From contig JBMNMQ010000007.1 in NCBI GenBank assembly GCA_050953425.1, positions 1 through 64,000 on the forward strand: a DNA stretch of 64,000 nt, given 5' to 3'. The first letter of the stretch is position 1, and every line of letters starts with the position of its first letter. Both the position numbers and the translations under genes were made by a program. The notes beneath the pieces were generated by a model, which saw only the letters and a list, made by a program, of their open reading frames with translations, was not told where the DNA came from and searched no databases. Shown here piece by piece: positions 59,381 through 64,000 of the stretch. Source of the stretch: RUG100 sp050953425. GTDB taxonomy: Bacteria > Bacillota > Clostridia > Peptostreptococcales > Anaerovoracaceae.

Positions 59381-60964
59381 GTGCTCAAAGAGAAGATCAA
59401 TTACAAGGAAGGACTGCCGGTTCATCTGCTGGTGGCCGAAATCGACGAGTATCCCATGCACTTTCACGACGAGCTGGAAGTGGTGTATGTGCTGGAGGGC
59501 AGAGTCTCCCTGCGCGACGGCTATTACAACTATGAGCTCAAGCAGGGGGATATCTTCATTCTCAACGACCGCGAGATCCACAGCTTTCACCGCGTCGACG
59601 ACGACCCCAACGTGGTCATGATGCTGCAGCTCGATCTCACCTATTTTTCTCAGTACTACAACAACCTGACCAACAATTTCTTTGTCACCGACATGGAGGA
59701 CGACGACGACGAGAGCCTCGACGTGCTGCGCGGCATCCTCGCGCAGATGGTGGTGGATATTCTCCAGAAGGGGTACGGCTACGAGCAGAAGGTCATCGAG
59801 AGCGCCCACAATCTGATCGCCTGTCTGCAGGCGGATTTTCAGTACTTTGTCATGGAGGACGGAAAATTCATCAACGAGAACAAGAAGAAGGGCAACAAGA
59901 TTCTCGCCGGGCGGCTCAACCGCATCACCGACTACATGTATGACAACTATTACCGCAAGCTGACGCTCAACGAAATCGCCAAGCGCGAGCATCTCAGCAT
60001 CTACTATCTCTCGCACGTCATCAAGGAAGCGACCGGCCTCAGCTTTCAGGAGCTGCTCAGCTTTATCCGCGTGGAGGAATCGGAGCGGCTGCTGCTGGGC
60101 ACCAGCAAGAAGATCGGCGTCATCGCGGAGGAGACCGGCTTTTCGGCGGTGCGCTACTATATCAAGCATTTTCAGACCTGGTACGGCATGCATCCGCTGG
60201 AATACCGCCGCAAGTACACCGGCAAGGTGATCAGCCGCGAGAGCGAAGCGGCGCTGCGCCGCTGCACGCCGGATGAGATCAAGCGCCTGCTGCGGGAACA
60301 GGTGCAAGGCCTGCAGATGGAGGAAAACGTGGAGAATGCGGCGGTGCCGACGATTGTGGATCTTCAGCTCAAGGAGCTGCACCGCGCGGTACCGCAGGAA
60401 TTCTTCCTCGATGAACTGATGCAGAAACCGATGATGAAGCCGGTATCGGGCCCCTATGTGCTGTTCAAGAGCCTCGGAGAACAGGTGATTGCCGGCGGCG
60501 ATCATTATCTGATCTCCATCGCCGAAGGCCCGTCCGGGGAAATGCAGTCGCTGAGCGTTCTGATCTACAATTTCGATCGCGTACTCGGCCAGAATCTGAA
60601 CAAGGCGGATCGCCTGCAGAGCATTGCCGCGCTGATTCGCAATTACGACAGCAGCATGGAGTTCCTCCTGCGCTGCACCGGAATTGCCGGTGAATTCGAC
60701 GTCTGCCGCTACCGCGTTTCGCGGGACAACAGCCTGATGACGTTCCAGCGTCTGATGGAAAAGAATGAGCCTCTCTCCACGCGGGCTACGCTGGTGCAGA
60801 AATGGGCCTCTCTGCCGCGCGTGGAATTCGGCCGCTTTACCGCCACGGACACCACCAGCATTCGCGCCACGCTGCGCGGCTTTGGCGCCGAATTGATTCT
60901 GATCGATCGAAAATCTCCCGGCCGGACGTCGGGCAGCGAGGAGCCCGAACGCCGCAGACGCTGA
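59381..60964 (+). CDS. AraC-family regulator with cupin and long C-terminal domain
   Basis: 527 residues. N-terminal cupin (about 8-85; MHFHDELEVVYVLEGRV), central AraC HTH pair (about 185-285; LTLNEIAKREHLSIYYLSHVIKEATGLSFQELL and IGVIAEETGFSAVRYYIKHFQTWYGMHPLEYRR). A C-terminal region of about 230 residues is unlike the hydrolase-like tail of the GH39-associated AraC proteins at its end, but similar in style. It may be a second effector or partner domain. GTG start with GGGAGG 7 bases upstream. Next gene is the dehydrogenase at 61171, whose promoter carries palindromes that could be its sites. Inducer unknown. Confidence 0.83.
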   Translation: MLKEKINYKEGLPVHLLVAEIDEYPMHFHDELEVVYVLEGRVSLRDGYYNYELKQGDIFILNDREIHSFHRVDDDPNVVMMLQLDLTYFSQYYNNLTNNFFVTDMEDDDDESLDVLRGILAQMVVDILQKGYGYEQKVIESAHNLIACLQADFQYFVMEDGKFINENKKKGNKILAGRLNRITDYMYDNYYRKLTLNEIAKREHLSIYYLSHVIKEATGLSFQELLSFIRVEESERLLLGTSKKIGVIAEETGFSAVRYYIKHFQTWYGMHPLEYRRKYTGKVISRESEAALRRCTPDEIKRLLREQVQGLQMEENVENAAVPTIVDLQLKELHRAVPQEFFLDELMQKPMMKPVSGPYVLFKSLGEQVIAGGDHYLISIAEGPSGEMQSLSVLIYNFDRVLGQNLNKADRLQSIAALIRNYDSSMEFLLRCTGIAGEFDVCRYRVSRDNSLMTFQRLMEKNEPLSTRATLVQKWASLPRVEFGRFTATDTTSIRATLRGFGAELILIDRKSPGRTSGSEEPERRRR

Positions 60965-60982
60965 GTTCGGCCCGGCCTTTTG

Positions 60983-61010
60983 ACAGCGGTCCGTCGACCG
61001 CTGTTTTATA
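60983..61010 (+). terminator. Intrinsic terminator after the AraC gene
   Basis: ACAGCGGTC and GACCGCTGT with a CGTC loop, then TTTATATT. Confidence 0.88.
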
Positions 61011-61091
61011 TTGCCGAAGGCGGCGGCCGGCCCGTGCGCCGGGGGTCGGACAAGAGAGCAAGAAAGTATAGGAATTGAGCAAAAGTATAAT

Positions 61092-61128
61092 TGAATATTC
61101 AGAATATATTTGCTAACCTGAATTCAGG
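61092..61128. promoter_or_regulatory. Two operator-like palindromes upstream of the dehydrogenase gene
   Basis: TGAATATTCA (61092-61101) and CCTGAATTCAGG (61117-61128) are perfect palindromes sharing TGAAT/ATTCA half sites, 25 bases apart. The second lies inside a possible promoter TTGCTA-16-TATAGC (61111-61138). Confidence 0.5.
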
Positions 61129-61170
61129 ACATATAGCATAAACCTATGCAAGAATGCACGGAGGTACAAT

Positions 61171-62448
61171 ATGAAGATTTTAATCATCGGAGCTGGCGGC
61201 GTTGGCACATCGGCCGCAAAAATTATCCAGCTGCAGGGCAAGGACGCCGACTGGGCGGAAAAGGTCGTCGTTTCCGATTATGATGAAACGCGCGCCAAAA
61301 AAGTCGCCGAGGAAATCTGCGGCGGCGGCAAGTTTGTCGCAGCCAAAGTCAATGCCCGCGACGCGGATAACATCAAGGCGCTGATCAAGGAACACGGCAT
61401 CACCTGGGTTATGAACGCGGTAGAACCGGAGTTCAACCAGTGCATCTTCAATTCCTGCTACGACATGGGCGTCGGCTACATCGACTGCGCGATGACCCTG
61501 TCCAAGCCGGATGAAAGCCAGGTCGGCAACGATCAGATCACCTATGAAAAGCTGGGCGACTATCAGTTCGCGAAGAACGACGAATGGGCCGCCAAGGGCA
61601 ACATGGCGATCGTCGGTTCCGGCGTCGAGCCGGGCATGGCGGACGTCTTCGCCAAGTTCGCGGAAAAGCACCTGTTCGATGAAATCGATGAGATCAACGT
61701 GCGCGACGGCGACAACTACGCCGGCGACGACGCCGGATACTTCGGCTTCAGCGTCTGGACGACGATGGAAGAGTGCCTGAATCCGCCGGTCGTCTGGGAA
61801 AAGGGCCGCGGCTGGTATGCCACCGAGAACTTCTCCGAACCGGAGATCTTCAACTTCCCGGGCGGCATCGGCAACGTCGAAGTCGCCAACGTCGAACACG
61901 AAGAAGTCATGCTGGTACCGCGTGAAATCGACTGCAACCGCGTCACGTTCAAGTACGGCGTGCCGAAGGAAACGCAGCAGCTGCTGCTGTATCTGAAGGA
62001 ACTGGGCCTCTCCGAGGCGTGGGAAAAGGTCAAGGTCGGCGATGCCGAGATTTCCCCGCGTGATTTCTGCTGCAAGGTCATCCCCAGCCCGGTCGATGCG
62101 ACGATGAACATGACCGGCAAGGGCTGCGCCGGCACCTGGGTCACCGGCAAGAAGGACGGCAAGACGCGCAGCGTCTACCTCTATCAGGTGGCGGACAACC
62201 AGGAATGCATCAAGAAATACACGACCAACTCCGTCGTGGCGCAGACCGCGGTCAACCCGGTCATCATGATGGAACTGGTCGCCAAGGGCATCTGGAAGCT
62301 CGACGGCGTACACGGCCCGGAGAGCTTTGACCCGGATCCGTTCGTCGAGAGACTGGCGAAGTATGACTTCCCGGCCGGTCTGAAGGAAATGGAATCCGAA
62401 TACGCCGACGAACTCAACGAGAAGGCGTTTGCGGATGCTCTCAAATAA
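61171..62448 (+). CDS. Saccharopine dehydrogenase-family oxidoreductase
   Basis: 425 residues. N-terminal Rossmann fold with IIGAGGVGTSAAKIIQ; middle domain with VGSGVEPGMADVFAKF, DGDNYAGDDAGYFGFS and the C-terminal catalytic part with MTGKGCAGTWVTGKKDGK. The family includes saccharopine reductases and carboxynorspermidine synthases (CANSDH), which reductively join an amine and a semialdehyde. Length and organisation fit the CANSDH-like branch, but no carboxynorspermidine decarboxylase is in the window. Codon use is strongly biased (GGC, AAG, GTC), as for an abundant protein. GGAGGTAC precedes ATG. Own promoter and strong terminator. Confidence 0.75.
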   Translation: MKILIIGAGGVGTSAAKIIQLQGKDADWAEKVVVSDYDETRAKKVAEEICGGGKFVAAKVNARDADNIKALIKEHGITWVMNAVEPEFNQCIFNSCYDMGVGYIDCAMTLSKPDESQVGNDQITYEKLGDYQFAKNDEWAAKGNMAIVGSGVEPGMADVFAKFAEKHLFDEIDEINVRDGDNYAGDDAGYFGFSVWTTMEECLNPPVVWEKGRGWYATENFSEPEIFNFPGGIGNVEVANVEHEEVMLVPREIDCNRVTFKYGVPKETQQLLLYLKELGLSEAWEKVKVGDAEISPRDFCCKVIPSPVDATMNMTGKGCAGTWVTGKKDGKTRSVYLYQVADNQECIKKYTTNSVVAQTAVNPVIMMELVAKGIWKLDGVHGPESFDPDPFVERLAKYDFPAGLKEMESEYADELNEKAFADALK

Positions 62449-62510
62449 GATCATCATACCGTTCCGAACGGAATATAGTTCCACCTCTCGAACAAGTGAA
62501 TAACCACGCG

Positions 62511-62542
62511 ATGCCGGCTCCCTGCGGAGCCGGCATTCGTTT
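62511..62542 (+). terminator. Intrinsic terminator
   Basis: ATGCCGGCTCC (62511-62521) and GGAGCCGGCAT (62526-62536) with a 4-base loop, then TCGTTTG. Confidence 0.85.
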
Positions 62543-62664
62543 GCCCGCTGTTCCGTGCCGCGTTCCGCACCGGCGATGACGCCGGTCATGCCGGTGCCGG
62601 CTGAGCGATAGAATGGGCCGACGCCGATTGTGCGGGCGAGTGCGGCGGTGCGGCCGGACGGCGG

Positions 62665-62694
62665 TTGCCGCGGCTTTGCGCCCTGTGGTATAAT
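62665..62694 (+). promoter_or_regulatory. Promoter of the serine hydrolase gene
   Basis: TTGCCG (62665-62670), 18 bases, TATAAT (62689-62694) preceded by TGG (extended -10). Confidence 0.75.
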
Positions 62695-62785
62695 CGACGC
62701 ACTAAAAAGGCGGCTGACGGACGACAGCAGGCCGGCGGTCGGCCGCTCGAAAACGCGCGACGGCCGCGGCAGGGCAGCCGACCCG

Positions 62786-62925
62786 CCGGACAATGCGAAA
62801 GCGGCGAAAGGCCGGCGGCCTGCAGGACAATGCGAAAGCGGCGAAAGGCAGACCGGCCCGCCGGACAATGCGAAAGCGGCGAAAGGCAGACCGGCCCGCC
62901 GGACAATGCGAAAGCGGCGAAAAAA
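62786..62925 (+). repeat. 38-bp tandem repeat, four copies, in the leader of the serine hydrolase gene
   Basis: GGACAATGCGAAAGCGGCGA starts at 62788, 62825, 62863 and 62901. The linking part (AAGGCAGACCGGCCCGCC) is identical in the last copies and variant in the first. It fills most of the ~240-base leader up to the ribosome site. Confidence 0.95.
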
Positions 62926-62940
62926 GGAGAGCAGCGGAAA

Positions 62941-64000
62941 ATGGGAACAGCGATGACGAACAAAGCCAGAGATCGTGCCCTGCAGCACTATCTCGAGGAG
63001 GCACTCTATTACTACGATCTGCCGGGACTGCAGGCGGCTCTGGAGATGGACGGCTATTACTGGAGCGGGGCGGCCGGCTTTCGCAGCGTGGAGACGCGGG
63101 AAGCGCTGCGCACCGATCACGTCTTTCACATGGCCAGCGTTGCCAAGCTCTTTACCTCGACGGCGGTTCTGCTGCTGGCTGAGGACGGCAGGCTGTCGCC
63201 GGAGGACCGCCTCGTCGACCTGCTGCCCTGGATCGGCATCGACGATCCCCGGCGCGGGGAAATCCGGCTGCAGAATCTGCTGACGCATACGGCCGGCATC
63301 GGCGACGTGGATGATTACCACTGGCAGCAGCCGCGATTTGATGAGGAAGCGCTGCGGGAGTACTGCCGCTCCCCGGAGGTGGCTGCTTCGCACCTGAAGT
63401 GGAGCCCCGGCGAGAACAAGTTCTCCTACAGCAATATCGCCTATGAGATCCTCGGCTGTCTGGTCGCCGAGGTCAGCGGCATGCCCTTTGAGACCTTTAT
63501 CGAACAGCGCATTCTGCGCCCGCTGGGCATGGAGCGGACATCGTTTCTGACGTTCCGGCGGCCGGCCTCGGAACTGGCCTGCCCGCACTTCAAGGACCGC
63601 AGCAAGCACATGCAGCTGCTGCCGTACTATCCCTACAACCGCGAACACGGTCCCAGCTCCACCCTGACTTCCACCGTCAGCGACATGCGGATCTGGGCGC
63701 AGGCGCATCTCCGGCACCGTCTTCTGCCGGCGCGGGCTTATGAAAAAATCTGGCACGCTCATACGACGGTGCCCAACAACGGTGAAGGCATGGGACTGGG
63801 GTGGTTTCTGCGCGAACAGAACGGGTACCGGCTGATGGGGCACGAAGGCAGCGATGACGGCTTTCGCTCCAGCTTCTGGCTCTGTCCGCAGCGCCACGGT
63901 TTTATCGCCGTCATGGCCAACCTCTCCGGCGCGCCGGTCAAGCGCATCAACCGGCAGCTCTTTGACCGCTTCTGCGCCATGGAGGACGGCGGTGCGGCAG
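62941..64000 (+). CDS. Beta-lactamase-family serine hydrolase (partial, runs off the window)
   Basis: The frame from ATG 62941 stays open for 353 codons to the window end. Class C/penicillin-binding-like active site: SVAK (Ser-x-x-Lys, about residues 66-69), YSN (Tyr-x-Asn, about 165-167) and a late HEG where the KTG/HxG box is expected. The intervening LLTHTAGIGD and PLGMERTSF are typical of the esterase/D-aminopeptidase-like members (EstB, Pab87, flp type). No signal peptide, so probably a cytoplasmic peptidase or esterase rather than an antibiotic-resistance enzyme. AAGGAGAGC lies upstream. The 3' end is missing. Confidence 0.82.
   Translation, partial: MGTAMTNKARDRALQHYLEEALYYYDLPGLQAALEMDGYYWSGAAGFRSVETREALRTDHVFHMASVAKLFTSTAVLLLAEDGRLSPEDRLVDLLPWIGIDDPRRGEIRLQNLLTHTAGIGDVDDYHWQQPRFDEEALREYCRSPEVAASHLKWSPGENKFSYSNIAYEILGCLVAEVSGMPFETFIEQRILRPLGMERTSFLTFRRPASELACPHFKDRSKHMQLLPYYPYNREHGPSSTLTSTVSDMRIWAQAHLRHRLLPARAYEKIWHAHTTVPNNGEGMGLGWFLREQNGYRLMGHEGSDDGFRSSFWLCPQRHGFIAVMANLSGAPVKRINRQLFDRFCAMEDGGAA

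Noticed and set aside
62786..62925. CRISPR-like repeat array
   Set aside because: Units are contiguous with no unique spacers, and no cas genes are nearby. The same applies to 19566-19725 and 48804-48938.
61180..63897. 905-codon open frame on the - strand
   Set aside because: Runs antisense through the dehydrogenase, a terminator, the 38-bp repeats and the serine hydrolase; no ribosome site or recognisable protein.

Overview
The window reads as chromosome of a GC-rich, strictly anaerobic member of the Clostridia (Eubacteriales). This rests on the trimeric NADH-linked [FeFe] hydrogenase, a leucine T-box leader, class B sortase, an ECF vitamin transporter, ScpA/ScpB, YlmH, and secreted proteins ending in Clostridia-style FN3 repeats. 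A position near the Anaerovoracaceae (Family XIII) is possible but is inference only. There are no tRNA or rRNA genes, insertion sequences, phage genes or CRISPR arrays. High GC leaves long open frames on the wrong strand; these were discarded.

Layout. (1) 1-10054: a tightly overlapping + strand cluster for nonulosonic acids. It holds the end of a hexapeptide acyltransferase, pseC, a large sialyltransferase-like protein, pseB, an SpsF-type cytidylyltransferase, pseG and pseI. A second, vertebrate-like set follows: a NANS-like synthase and a CMP-sugar synthetase fused to a HAD phosphatase. (2) 10283-13114: glyA with a tiny overlapping upstream ORF, then a secreted NlpC/P60 protein. (3) 13276-18300 (-): leuACDB behind a leucine T-box, then (-) an old-yellow-enzyme reductase. 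(4) 20000-24731: thioesterase, patatin, dNTPase, GNAT and sortase B. (5) 25081-35086: corrinoid region. An ASKHA reactivator with a MetH-activation-like N-terminus is followed by a cobalamin-riboswitch operon of EcfT, a fused EcfA1A2 and an S component. The same run encodes a secreted beta-propeller and two secreted proteins with transcobalamin-like DUF4430 domains. (6) 35203-42544: complete atpIBEFHAGDC. (7) 42649-48425: TM1266-type regulator and a substrate-binding lipoprotein, convergent with hydCBA. (8) 48706-53190: ylmH, a small membrane protein, putrescine aminotransferase behind a probable sigma-54 promoter, and mtnA. (9) 53190-58949: scpA-scpB, a ThrE-type exporter, rluB and alaX. (10) 59000-64000: a spacer with three DnaA-box matches, an AraC regulator, a saccharopine-dehydrogenase-like enzyme and a truncated serine hydrolase.

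Two themes cut across the window. Short tandem repeats (12-42 bp units, 2-5 copies) recur in spacers and especially in 5' leaders. Several promoters are extended -10 elements (TGnTATAAT or close) lying only about 6-30 bases from the start codon, so some mRNAs should be leaderless or nearly so.

The most promising undescribed systems are the riboswitch-controlled corrinoid capture/import operon with its neighbouring reactivator, and the dual nonulosonate cluster with its candidate transferase. Functional calls are homology judgements from reading the sequence; no database search was run.
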